Under the pieces are notes generated by a model. The model worked only from the letters and a program-made list of their open reading frames with translations, was not told the DNA's origin and did no database searches. The translations under genes were made by a program, and so were the position numbers. Shown one piece after another: positions 1-8,291 of a stretch of DNA of 64,000 nucleotides. This stretch comes from Chryseobacterium gleum (lineage in GTDB: Bacteria; Bacteroidota; Bacteroidia; Flavobacteriales_D; Sanyastnellaceae): contig CAMCVP010000007.1 of assembly GCA_945881835.1 (NCBI GenBank), positions 37,238-101,237 of the forward strand. The letters are read 5' to 3'. Position 1 is the stretch's first letter. Every line of letters starts with the position of its first letter.

Positions 1-1
1 T

Positions 2-250
2 CCAATGTTGACTGAAGAGCGTCGTCGCGATTTATCGAAACGTGCGCACTCTGAAGGAGAGAATGCACGTGTGGGAATTCGCACGGCTCGTAAAGAAGCG
101 CTAGACTTCATTAAGCAAGCGCAGAAAGACGGTCTTCCTGAAGACGAAGCAAAAACAGGAGAATCGAAGGTTCAAGAACTTACAGACAAGTTCAACAAAA
201 AAGTAGATGAAGTCTTAGCCGCGAAAGACAAAGACATTATGACCATCTAA
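2..250 (+). CDS. frr: Ribosome recycling factor, C-terminal part
   Basis: This is the last 82 or so residues of ribosome recycling factor, which with EF-G splits post-termination ribosomes in the cytoplasm. The reading frame is open from base 2, so the gene begins upstream of the window. The opening residues PMLTEERRRDLSKRA and the later VGIRTARKEA stretch match the conserved third-helix region of the family, and the C-terminal helical repeat (VQELTDKFNKKVDEVLAAKDKDIM) is typical. It ends 10 bases before dusB, so the two may be cotranscribed. The identification is firm; only the missing N-terminal part is unknown. Confidence 0.95.
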   Translation, partial: PMLTEERRRDLSKRAHSEGENARVGIRTARKEALDFIKQAQKDGLPEDEAKTGESKVQELTDKFNKKVDEVLAAKDKDIMTI

Positions 251-260
251 ACCCAAACAC

Positions 261-1238
261 GTGGTAAAGATTGGTGATATTGAACTTCCTGAATTTCCGT
301 TGTTGCTCGCTCCCATGGAAGATGTGAGCGATCCGCCCTTCCGCATGGTCTGCAAAGAACAAGGCGTAGACCTTATGTACACTGAATTTATTAGCAGTGA
401 AGGCCTCATTCGCGATGCTGCTAAAAGCAGAATGAAGCTCGATATCTTCGAGTACGAAAGACCCATTGGAGTTCAAATTTTCGGAAGCGAAATTGAATCC
501 ATGGTGAAAAGCGCCGAGATCATCGAGTCGGTGAACCCAAATCTCCTAGACATCAACTACGGTTGTCCGGTTTCGAAAGTCACCTGCAAAGGCGCTGGGG
601 CGGGCATTCTACAGAACATTCCGAAAATGGTAGCCATGACAGAAGCCGTTGTGAAAGCAACGAAACTTCCGGTTACCGTGAAAACAAGATTGGGATGGGA
701 CGAAGGTTCAAAGAACATTGAAGAAGTTGCTGAACGCCTGCAAGACATCGGTATTCAAGCACTCACCGTTCACGGAAGAACACGAGTGCAGATGTACAAA
801 GGAGAAGCCAATTGGGAACTCATTGCCCGTGTGAAAGAAAACCCTCGTATACACATTCCTATTTTCGGAAATGGCGATATCGATTCTCCTGAAAAAGCGT
901 GGGAATACAAAAACAAATACGGTGTAGATGGAATCATGGTTGGCCGCGCCAGCATTGGCTATCCGTGGATATTCAGAGAAATTAAGCACTACTTCAAAAC
1001 ACAGGAATTACTTCCTCCGCCAACCTTAGAAGAACGCGTTGCCGCGTGTAAAAGTCATTTCGAATTTTCACTTCGTTGGAAAGGAGAAAAATTAGGCGTG
1101 CTCGAAATGAGACGTCACTACACCAATTACTTCAAAGGAATTCCGAACTTCAAACCTTTCCGAATGGACTTAGTTACCTCTATGGACATTGACTTCATTC
1201 GAAGGAAATTAGATGACATCGCTCAGTTTGAAATCTAA
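261..1238 (+). CDS. dusB: tRNA-dihydrouridine synthase (DusB-like)
   Basis: Flavin-dependent enzyme reducing uridine to dihydrouridine in the D-loop of tRNAs. The 325 residues carry the family marks in order: APMEDVSDPPFR (17-28), NYGCPV with the catalytic Cys102, KTRLGW (141-146) for FMN and substrate contacts, VHGRTR, GNGDI and GVDGIMVGRASIGYPWIF. The length fits DusB. The start is a GTG 10 bases after the frr stop; the protein begins MVKIGDIELP as in relatives. Assignment to the DusB rather than another Dus subgroup rests on the overall motif spelling and is slightly less sure than the enzyme class. Confidence 0.92.
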   Translation: MVKIGDIELPEFPLLLAPMEDVSDPPFRMVCKEQGVDLMYTEFISSEGLIRDAAKSRMKLDIFEYERPIGVQIFGSEIESMVKSAEIIESVNPNLLDINYGCPVSKVTCKGAGAGILQNIPKMVAMTEAVVKATKLPVTVKTRLGWDEGSKNIEEVAERLQDIGIQALTVHGRTRVQMYKGEANWELIARVKENPRIHIPIFGNGDIDSPEKAWEYKNKYGVDGIMVGRASIGYPWIFREIKHYFKTQELLPPPTLEERVAACKSHFEFSLRWKGEKLGVLEMRRHYTNYFKGIPNFKPFRMDLVTSMDIDFIRRKLDDIAQFEI

Positions 1239-1255
1239 TTTCAGGTTTAACTTTG
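1228..1255 (+). promoter_or_regulatory. Bacteroidota-type promoter of trhO
   Basis: TTG (1228-1230), a 17-base spacer and TAACTTTG (1248-1255) match the Flavobacterium/Bacteroides sigma-ABfr consensus TTG-N17-23-TAnnTTTG. It overlaps the end of dusB and lies 30 bases before the trhO start, giving a short leader. Confidence 0.65.
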
Positions 1256-1285
1256 CACCATCTAGAATAATCTATACTTGTTCAG

Positions 1286-2308
1286 GTGAAGAAATTATAC
1301 AACACAGAAGATAAGCGCGTCTTGCGCCAACGTATGCTCGCGGATAGCACTCCACGAACAACAGTTTCGTTTTACAAATACCATCAGATTGAAGATCCAC
1401 AAGGCTTTCGCGACGCGCTTTTCGCACGCTGGAACGACCTCGGTGTTCTCGGCAGAACCTACATTGCATCTGAAGGAATTAACGCCCAGATTTCTGTTCC
1501 AACAGAAAACTTCGATGCCTTTGTAAAAGATCTTTTCACAATCGATTTCCTAAACGGAATTCGTCTGAACACCGCAGTAGACGAGGGTAAATCGTTCTAC
1601 GCCTTGAAAGTAAAACTTCGAAATAAAATAGTTGCAGACGGAATTGAAGATCCTAATTTCGATCCTTCGAACACTGGAAAATACTTGACCGCAGACGAGT
1701 GGAATCAACAACTCTCGGATCCAAATACCGTGGTGGTTGACATGCGCAACCACTACGAAAGTGAGGTGGGCCATTTCGAAGGCGCTATTTGTCCAGATGT
1801 TGACACCTTCCGCGAAGAGTTGCAAGTGGTGGAAGATATTCTTCAAAACGACAAAGACAAAAAAGTGCTCATGTATTGCACGGGTGGTATTCGTTGTGAA
1901 AAAGCTTCCGCATACATGAAACACAAAGGATTCGAAAATGTCTATCACCTCGAAGGCGGTATCATTAAATACGCTCGTGACGCGAAAGCGAATAACCTGG
2001 ATATTAAATTCAAAGGCGTGAATTTCGTTTTCGATGAGCGTCTTGCAGAGCGTATCTCCGATGAGGTTATTGCAACCTGTCATCAGTGCGGAGAACCCTT
2101 CGATCATCACACGAATTGTTTGAATCTTGGTTGTCATATCTTGTTCATCCAATGTAATAAATGCAAAGAGAAATACGAGAATTGTTGCTCTGAGGAGTGT
2201 CAAAGCATCACTCACTTGAGTGAAGAGGAGCAAAAAGAGCTTCGCAAAAAAACGCCTGTAGTCCGCAATGTGTATAAGAAGGGGCGTATGCCGAAGCTCA
2301 CGAAATAA
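1286..2308 (+). CDS. trhO: tRNA uridine(34) 5-hydroxylase TrhO (rhodanese domain)
   Basis: Member of the YceA/TrhO family, which hydroxylates the wobble uridine of certain tRNAs with oxygen. An N-terminal acylphosphatase-like domain (about 25-120) is followed by a rhodanese domain with the active-site loop CTGGIRC at 198-204. A C-terminal region (about 256-300) is rich in cysteine and histidine (CHQC, CNKC, CCSEEC), as in the family, and probably binds metal. The 340-residue length is usual. The start is a GTG ([10 protein letters not shown]) behind a clear promoter. It is downstream of another tRNA modification gene, dusB, but has its own promoter. Confidence 0.92.
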   Translation: MKKLYNTEDKRVLRQRMLADSTPRTTVSFYKYHQIEDPQGFRDALFARWNDLGVLGRTYIASEGINAQISVPTENFDAFVKDLFTIDFLNGIRLNTAVDEGKSFYALKVKLRNKIVADGIEDPNFDPSNTGKYLTADEWNQQLSDPNTVVVDMRNHYESEVGHFEGAICPDVDTFREELQVVEDILQNDKDKKVLMYCTGGIRCEKASAYMKHKGFENVYHLEGGIIKYARDAKANNLDIKFKGVNFVFDERLAERISDEVIATCHQCGEPFDHHTNCLNLGCHILFIQCNKCKEKYENCCSEECQSITHLSEEEQKELRKKTPVVRNVYKKGRMPKLTK

Positions 2309-2315
2309 TCATTTC

Positions 2316-2345
2316 TTGCGTGCGTGCTCAAAAATGTTATATTCG
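2316..2345 (+). promoter_or_regulatory. Probable promoter of the DUF2795 gene
   Basis: TTG (2316-2318), 19 bases, then TATATTCG (2338-2345), which is one base from TAnnTTTG. It lies in the 69-base gap after trhO and 32 bases before the next ATG. Confidence 0.45.
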
Positions 2346-2377
2346 CGTAACGTAAAAAACCTTTAAGCGTTAATACT

Positions 2378-2599
2378 ATGTACTGGACTTTAGAATTGGC
2401 CTCATATCTCGAAGACGCACCTTGGCCTGCAACAAAAGAAGAATTAATCGATTACGCAATGCGTGCCGGTGCACCATTGGAAGTGGTTGAAAACCTTCAA
2501 CAATTAGAAGACGAAGAAGAAGTATTCGAGAGTATCGAAGACATTTGGCCAGACTACCCAACGAAAGAAGATTTCTTCTTCAACGAAGACGAATATTAA
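2378..2599 (+). CDS. Small acidic DUF2795 protein
   Basis: A 73-residue, strongly acidic protein without signal peptide. MYWTLELASYLEDAPWPATKEELIDYAMRAGAP corresponds to the DUF2795 fold (a helical domain with the AxWPATKxELIDYA-type motif), found as a stand-alone gene throughout Bacteroidota; the C-terminal third is an aspartate/glutamate-rich tail. No function is known for the stand-alone form. It has its own promoter-like sequence and is followed 23 bases later by the dCMP deaminase gene. Gene reality is well supported by the motif; the role is not. Confidence 0.85.
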   Translation: MYWTLELASYLEDAPWPATKEELIDYAMRAGAPLEVVENLQQLEDEEEVFESIEDIWPDYPTKEDFFFNEDEY

Positions 2600-2622
2600 T
2601 TTCTCTGTCGTAGTCTTTTTCC

Positions 2623-3060
2623 ATGCCAACAGCTGAGGAACTTAAACAACTGAGGTATGACCTCGCGTACTTGCGCATGGCCAAAGAATGGGCTAAGCTT
2701 TCGCATTGCACCCGCAAACAAGTGGGTGCGCTTCTTGTGAAAAATGGCGTTATTATTTCAGACGGTTACAACGGAACACCGAGCGGATTTCCAAATACAT
2801 GTGAAAACGAAATTGGAGAAACGCATTGGTATGTCTTGCACGCAGAGGCAAATGCAATTTTAAAAGTCGCGAAATCTACCAATAACGCACACGGTTCCAC
2901 ACTGTATATAACACTTAGCCCTTGCAAAGACTGCTGTAAACTTATCTTGCAATCTGGTATTCAGCGTATGGTTTATTTAGACGCATACAAAGACACAACA
3001 GCGATTGATTTTTTAAGAAATTCTGGAATCGAGGTCGTTCAGCGAGAATTGCCAGAATAA
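2623..3060 (+). CDS. dCMP deaminase (ComEB family)
   Basis: Zinc-dependent deaminase converting dCMP to dUMP for thymidylate synthesis in the cytosol. The 145 residues contain HAEAN (73-77; zinc ligand His73, proton-shuttling Glu75) and SPCKDC (99-104; two zinc-binding cysteines), the defining cytidine/deoxycytidylate deaminase pair. NGVIISDGYNGTPSGFPN is the substrate-side strand typical of dCMP deaminases rather than of riboflavin or tRNA deaminases. It lies 29 bases before the first S41 protease gene, a neighbourhood common in Flavobacteriia. Confidence 0.93.
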   Translation: MPTAEELKQLRYDLAYLRMAKEWAKLSHCTRKQVGALLVKNGVIISDGYNGTPSGFPNTCENEIGETHWYVLHAEANAILKVAKSTNNAHGSTLYITLSPCKDCCKLILQSGIQRMVYLDAYKDTTAIDFLRNSGIEVVQRELPE

Positions 3061-3089
3061 CGTTATCTTTTCCACTTCGAAACACACAC

Positions 3090-4724
3090 ATGTCTGAAGA
3101 AATACAAAACGAAAAATCAGGAAAGTCTCCTTTGCAACCGTTGTATTATGCCGTTGTCTTAATTGCAGGTATTTTATTGGGAACCCTACTTGCTGACAAG
3201 AACCTTTTTTCCATCAAAACAGGGAAAGAAGACAACCCCAATAAGCTTGTTAGTCTTATTGATTTTATTGAAGACAACTACGTTGACAGTGTAGATAAAA
3301 AGAAAATCATTGACGACGCAATAGCATCCATTCTTAAGAACCTAGATCCTCATAGCTATTACCTAAATCCTGAAGAGTACGCGAAAGCAAAAGAAGAAAT
3401 GTCTGGATCCTACGAAGGGGTTGGTGTTGAATTTTTAATTCTTCGCGATTCCCTTATGGTGAACCGTGTTGTTCCATTTGGTCCAAGTTTCCGAGCCGGA
3501 ATTCAATCAGGAGACCGCATTGTTCAAGTAGATGGAAAAGATATTTCAGGAAAATCTTTGAACAACGACGGTGTTATGAAAATGCTGAAAGGTGAAGCTG
3601 GAAGCACCGTTAACATTAGCGTTCTTCGTAAAAAACAATATTTCAATTTCAATGTGGAAAGAGGTTCGTTGCCACTCCCGAGTGTCACTTCGTTCTACAA
3701 AGTCGAAGAGGGATTGGGTTATATAAAAATTGACCGCTTCGCAAAAACAACCTACAACGAATTCTTAACCGCCGGTAACGCGCTTAAAAATCAAGGGTGT
3801 AATAAATTTATTCTCGACTTGCGTGGAAACGGCGGTGGATTATTAGATCAAGCCACTAGCATTGCAGAAGAGTTTCTTGAAAAAGACCGTTTAATGGTTT
3901 ACACAGCGGGCAATCATTCTGGAAGAAACGATTACAACACTCAGAAACGAGGAGCTTTCGCAGACGTTCAAGTTACAGTGCTCATCGACGAATACAGCGC
4001 ATCTGCAAGTGAAATTGTTGCTGGCGCCTTGCAAGATTGGGATCGTGCTATTGTTGTTGGAAGACGATCGTTCGGAAAAGGATTGGTTCAAAGTGAAATA
4101 GAATTGCCAGACAAAAGCGCCCTTCGTTTAACTACCGCTCGCTACTACACTCCAACTGGAAGATGCATTCAAAAGCCTTATGGAGATTCTTCCAAATATT
4201 TCAACGAAACACATCAGCGTTGGTCTAGCGGAGAGCTGTTCAATCAAGATAAAATCACGCATGTCGATTCTCTGAAATTCTACACCCCTTCAGGAAGAGT
4301 TGTATACGGTGGAGGCGGAATTACTCCCGATGTGTTCATTCCTTTCGACTCTACCTCTACTTCTTTCGCACTTATTGACATTATTAATTTCGGAATTCTG
4401 CGTCATTTGTGCTTCGACTATGTCGATCAAAATAGATCACAACTCTCCAATTGGAAGTCCTTCGATTTATATCAAAAAAATTATAAAACAGAAGATGCAC
4501 TTTTGGAAAAAACACTTCAATCTGCGAAGGAAAATAACATCCTTTATACCAAGGCGGAAGTTGCAAAACTAAAGGCACAATTTTCACTTCGATATAAAGC
4601 ACAAATTGCCCGAGCGTTGTTCGATGAGAACGCTATGATTCGCATTATTAACGCTGAAGATCCTGAGTTGATTAAAGCTGTAGAAATTTCCAAAAACTAC
4701 AATACTTATTTCTTTCATCCCTAA
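3090..4724 (+). CDS. S41 C-terminal processing peptidase with one membrane anchor
   Basis: A 544-residue C-terminal processing protease. Residues about 17-36 form one N-terminal transmembrane segment, so the body should be periplasmic. A CtpA-type N-terminal helical region with LDPHSYYLNPEEY is followed by a PDZ domain (about 100-190) and the S41 catalytic core. The likely Ser305/Lys330 dyad lies in YSASASE and SFGKGLVQ, 25 residues apart as in E. coli Tsp. GRCIQKPYG and GGGITPDV are further family motifs. The substrate is unknown. The stop TAA shares its last A with the ATG of rnpA. Confidence 0.92.
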   Translation: MSEEIQNEKSGKSPLQPLYYAVVLIAGILLGTLLADKNLFSIKTGKEDNPNKLVSLIDFIEDNYVDSVDKKKIIDDAIASILKNLDPHSYYLNPEEYAKAKEEMSGSYEGVGVEFLILRDSLMVNRVVPFGPSFRAGIQSGDRIVQVDGKDISGKSLNNDGVMKMLKGEAGSTVNISVLRKKQYFNFNVERGSLPLPSVTSFYKVEEGLGYIKIDRFAKTTYNEFLTAGNALKNQGCNKFILDLRGNGGGLLDQATSIAEEFLEKDRLMVYTAGNHSGRNDYNTQKRGAFADVQVTVLIDEYSASASEIVAGALQDWDRAIVVGRRSFGKGLVQSEIELPDKSALRLTTARYYTPTGRCIQKPYGDSSKYFNETHQRWSSGELFNQDKITHVDSLKFYTPSGRVVYGGGGITPDVFIPFDSTSTSFALIDIINFGILRHLCFDYVDQNRSQLSNWKSFDLYQKNYKTEDALLEKTLQSAKENNILYTKAEVAKLKAQFSLRYKAQIARALFDENAMIRIINAEDPELIKAVEISKNYNTYFFHP

Positions 4725-5128
4725 TGGAAACGCTTTCCAAACAGGAACGGCTCTATAAAAAGAAATCCATTGAGTCGCTTTATGCTCATGGAAAAAGCAT
4801 TAAAACTCCCGCTGTCATTTGCTTATACCAGTCAGCAATTGAAGATTCTGAATTTCCCGTTCAAGCTTTATTCACTGCGCCGAAGCGCAGATTCGCTCGT
4901 GCGCACGATAGAAATAGAATTAAGCGTTTAATGAAAGAGGTTTATCGGAAAGAAAAACAACCCTTGTACGACCACTTGAACAACAAGGGAGAAAAACTAT
5001 CGTTAGCCTTCATATTCACAGGCAATAGACTTCCCGACTTTGATTATGTAGAACAGAAAATTAAGTACCTTATTCGTCAACTCATTTCCGTTACAAACCA
5101 AGAGCAAACCAACCATGAAAATACTTAA
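4724..5128 (+). CDS. rnpA: Ribonuclease P protein component
   Basis: Protein subunit of RNase P, which trims tRNA 5' leaders together with the RNA subunit. The 134 residues begin METLSKQERL (the LxKxxRL start of the family) and include FTAPKRRFARAHDRNRIKRLMKE, the basic RNR helix, preceded by a central strand. It overlaps the preceding protease gene by one base and the following one by 14 bases, so it must be translated from the same message. This is not the classical rpmH-rnpA-yidC arrangement: rnpA sits between two S41 proteases. Confidence 0.93.
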   Translation: METLSKQERLYKKKSIESLYAHGKSIKTPAVICLYQSAIEDSEFPVQALFTAPKRRFARAHDRNRIKRLMKEVYRKEKQPLYDHLNNKGEKLSLAFIFTGNRLPDFDYVEQKIKYLIRQLISVTNQEQTNHENT

Positions 5129-6782
5129 GCCTTCCCTGTTTTTTCTTCTGCTTTCGTTTTCTTCTTTTACTTCCTTCGCTCAACCTAACGCCACAACAAA
5201 CTATTTCGAAGTTGTAAAAAACTTGGAAATATTCACCGATGTTTTTCGTCAACTCGATCTATTGTATGTGGAAGAGGCGGCTCCTGGAAACCTCGTCAAC
5301 ACAGCCCTTTCAGGTATGTTGGCATCGCTAGACCCATACACTGTTTATTATCCTGAATCGAAAATTGAAGATGCCATGTACCTTCAAACCGGAAGGTATG
5401 GCGGTGTGGGTGCACGTGTGGATTTAGTAAGTGGAAGAAACACGGTTCTTGAAGTTTTCGAATCGTTTCCTGCATACAAATCCGGACTTCGCGCTGGAGA
5501 TATTATTACACACATTAACGGAAAATCCATTGACGGCATTGACCTCGATAATCTTGAAGACGGACTAACAGGAACGCCAGGAAGTATTGTTAATTTAACT
5601 GTTCTTCAGCTAAGTAAACCAAACGCAACAGAACTTGCTGTAACCCGCGAAAGCATTAAGACTCCAGATGTACCTCACTTCCAACTTTTGGAAAACAACG
5701 TTGGCTACATAAAGCTCGACGAATTTACCCAAACAGCATCTGATGATGTGAAAAACAGCTTCAATGATTTGAAAGGGAAGGGCATGAATAAGCTTATTCT
5801 AGATCTGCGTGGAAATGGTGGCGGCTTGCTCAACGAAGCGGTGAAAATTGTGAACTTCTTCGTTCCTAAAGGAACAGAAATCACCCGCACCATGGGAAAG
5901 ACGGAATCTTGGAAACAGATCTACGTTGGGCAATACGAACCCCTTGATTTAACCATGCCTTTGGTAGTACTTGTAGATGAAATGTCCGCGTCAGCATCTG
6001 AAATTGTAAGCGGAAGTCTTCAAGATTTAGACCGTGCTGTTGTTGTTGGTGTTCCTTCATTTGGGAAGGGATTGGTGCAACAAACACTCGACCTCTCCTA
6101 CAACGCTAAAATGAAAGTTACAGTAGCGAAGTACTACACCCCTAGCGGAAGATGCATTCAGAAACTTGATTATGGCAATAAGAAAGATGGGAAAGCGACT
6201 CAAATAGACACTACGCAAATCAGAACATTCTACACTACGCACGGAAGACCCGTGAAAGACGGTAGTGGTATTTATCCCGACGTTCTAATTTCCGCTAGCG
6301 CTTCGAAAGAAATTCTTGCTCAGCTTCAGAAAAACTTCGCTTATTTCCGCTTTGGTGTTGAATTCAAAAAGATACACGCTTCCATTGACTCAGCTGGAAG
6401 TTTTAAACTTACACAAAACGACTACAACGAGTTTGTTCAATTCGCGAAGAAAAACGCGAAAGACTTTGTTCCTTCTTGGTTCGATCACATTGAAAAATTA
6501 GAAAAAGAATTAGCCAGTCAAGCTGTTGTTAATCCAGCCCTCAAAGAACAAATCAACAACCTGCAAAACGGAATCGCTGCAGCTTTCGAGAGTTCGCTTG
6601 TACAATTACAAAACGAAATCTCACCCAAGCTCGAAGCTAAAATTGTAGAAATGTACTACTTCCGTTCTGCGGCTATTAAACAATCGCTAACCAATGATCC
6701 TTTGATTCGTGCTTCGCAAGAAGTTTTTCAAAAGAACTATTCAACCATTCTTGCTGGACCAGCAGGTACTGAAAAAAAATAA
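5115..6782 (+). CDS. Secreted S41 peptidase, second copy
   Basis: A 555-residue C-terminal processing protease exported by a cleavable signal peptide (MKILKPSLFFLLLSFSSFTSFAQ). Order: helical domain with LDPYTVYYPES, PDZ domain (about 95-180), S41 core with likely Ser293 (MSASASE) and Lys318 (SFGKGLVQ), 25 residues apart. A long helical C-terminal extension (about 400-545) is absent from the first copy. It starts inside the end of rnpA. The neighbouring S41 gene is membrane-anchored, so the two paralogues differ in how they are localised. Substrates are unknown. Confidence 0.92.
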   Translation: MKILKPSLFFLLLSFSSFTSFAQPNATTNYFEVVKNLEIFTDVFRQLDLLYVEEAAPGNLVNTALSGMLASLDPYTVYYPESKIEDAMYLQTGRYGGVGARVDLVSGRNTVLEVFESFPAYKSGLRAGDIITHINGKSIDGIDLDNLEDGLTGTPGSIVNLTVLQLSKPNATELAVTRESIKTPDVPHFQLLENNVGYIKLDEFTQTASDDVKNSFNDLKGKGMNKLILDLRGNGGGLLNEAVKIVNFFVPKGTEITRTMGKTESWKQIYVGQYEPLDLTMPLVVLVDEMSASASEIVSGSLQDLDRAVVVGVPSFGKGLVQQTLDLSYNAKMKVTVAKYYTPSGRCIQKLDYGNKKDGKATQIDTTQIRTFYTTHGRPVKDGSGIYPDVLISASASKEILAQLQKNFAYFRFGVEFKKIHASIDSAGSFKLTQNDYNEFVQFAKKNAKDFVPSWFDHIEKLEKELASQAVVNPALKEQINNLQNGIAAAFESSLVQLQNEISPKLEAKIVEMYYFRSAAIKQSLTNDPLIRASQEVFQKNYSTILAGPAGTEKK

Positions 6783-6785
6783 TCC

Positions 6786-8291
6786 GTGCTGAAATTCTTC
6801 AGTCATCCTAAAACACAAGTTGCAGCGCTGGCGGTGTGGGCTTTTATGCTCCCGCTCTGGAACTTAGGTATGTCTGTTGCCATGTTTTTTCTGCTGTTCG
6901 TTTCGGTGGTCACTTCCATTCAAAACAAGAAATTCGTACTACTTCCTGTCCTACGAAACCCTATTTACCTGAGTTTACTTCTTGTGTGGGCGCTCATCGC
7001 GCTTGGACTATTCCGTGGCGGAGAAAATTCGTTGGTATTGAAGGAAATCAAAACCCTTTTGCCGCTAATCCTTGCCCCGCTATTCCTGCAAAACCTCTCT
7101 CCTTTTTCGAAAAAGGATGAATCTGTTATTTGGAAAGTATTCTTCGCTTCGGTTGGGCTGTCTGCACTCGTTTGCGTTGTATATGCAGTTGTCAAATACC
7201 CGCTTCCTGAGCCTCGAAGCGCTTCACTCTTCATATCACACATCCGATTCAGTTTAATGGCTGTATTGGCGCTTATTGGCGCTTGGAGAATGCCTGGTAT
7301 TCTTCCTTGGTACTTGAAAATTGCACTTACCACTGTGGTGTGTTCTTTTTTCTTTTTTGTTGGAACACTCACCGGATGGGGATTCTTACTTGTTTTAATC
7401 ATTCTTCTCTTTACTTCAAAGTCGAAGCGTAACAAATTCATTGTTGTTGGAAGTGTATTCACCCTAGCTTCAATTCTTCTATTTTTCCTTTCAAAAAATA
7501 TTGACTCAACAAACTTCCAACCCGAAAAAATTCAATCTGCTCTAGGAGAAAAATACATCCATCAGTCGTCCAATTTTCAGACTGAAAATGGAAATCGTAT
7601 TTTCGTAAACATTGCTCCAATTGAGCTAGACAGCGCGTGGGTGGCCCGCACCAACAGGCCTTTGCTCCAGAAAGACGCAAGAGGCCAACTCGTTCAAACT
7701 ACACTTATTCGCTATTTGGCGAGCAAAGGATTAACAAAAGATGCTGCTGGAATTCAAGAATTAACTGATACCGATATTTCCAATATTCTAGCTGGAAATA
7801 CCAACTGCAACGAACCGCAATGGAACGCTTTAGAAAAGCGTTGGCACCAAATTGTATTCGAATATCAAACTTTTCAAAGTGGTGAAAACTCAAGCGGACA
7901 CTCGATCTTCCAGCGTTTAGAATACTACAAGGGTGCTAAATTTATTATTGAAAGAAATTTCCTGCTCGGTGTAGGACAAGGCAACGTGAAATCGGCATAC
8001 AGAGAGGCTTACAAGCAAACTTCTCCTAACCTCGACGAAAAGGTTCAACACGCTGTACACAACCAATTCCTATCGTATTGGATAGCCGCTGGTATAACAG
8101 GAATTTTATGCTTCCTTCTGTATTTCTATTTCATGTGGAAACAAGCCAGAAAACATGAAGTTGCTTTAGCATTTGTAATACTCGCACTGCTGTCTTGCCT
8201 TACGGAAGACACCCTTACAACGCAGCCAGGCGTGGCATTTTTCGCGTTTTTCAGTACGTTCTTTTTCTTCCTTCCGAAAAAAGAAAACTAG
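6786..8291 (+). CDS. O-antigen ligase/polymerase-like membrane protein
   Basis: A 501-residue inner-membrane protein with about ten hydrophobic segments: a block of seven or eight in residues 5-235, a large periplasmic loop (about 240-430), then two or three C-terminal segments. The loop ends with RNFLLGVGQGNVKSAYREAY, which resembles the Wzy_C/WaaL signature (R-N-x-LxGxGxGxF). By analogy it would polymerise or ligate a surface glycan, but no other glycan genes adjoin it, so substrate and exact reaction are open. The start is GTG, 3 bases after the S41 stop. Its TAG stop overlaps the stop of the opposing M28 gene. Confidence 0.75.
   Translation: MLKFFSHPKTQVAALAVWAFMLPLWNLGMSVAMFFLLFVSVVTSIQNKKFVLLPVLRNPIYLSLLLVWALIALGLFRGGENSLVLKEIKTLLPLILAPLFLQNLSPFSKKDESVIWKVFFASVGLSALVCVVYAVVKYPLPEPRSASLFISHIRFSLMAVLALIGAWRMPGILPWYLKIALTTVVCSFFFFVGTLTGWGFLLVLIILLFTSKSKRNKFIVVGSVFTLASILLFFLSKNIDSTNFQPEKIQSALGEKYIHQSSNFQTENGNRIFVNIAPIELDSAWVARTNRPLLQKDARGQLVQTTLIRYLASKGLTKDAAGIQELTDTDISNILAGNTNCNEPQWNALEKRWHQIVFEYQTFQSGENSSGHSIFQRLEYYKGAKFIIERNFLLGVGQGNVKSAYREAYKQTSPNLDEKVQHAVHNQFLSYWIAAGITGILCFLLYFYFMWKQARKHEVALAFVILALLSCLTEDTLTTQPGVAFFAFFSTFFFFLPKKEN

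Noticed and set aside
1550..2233. 227-codon open frame on the minus strand
   Set aside because: It lies wholly antisense to trhO, has no recognisable protein features and results from the codon bias of the real gene.
4300..4602. Overlapping open frames on both strands inside the first S41 gene
   Set aside because: They are shadows of the real gene; no start region or domain supports them.
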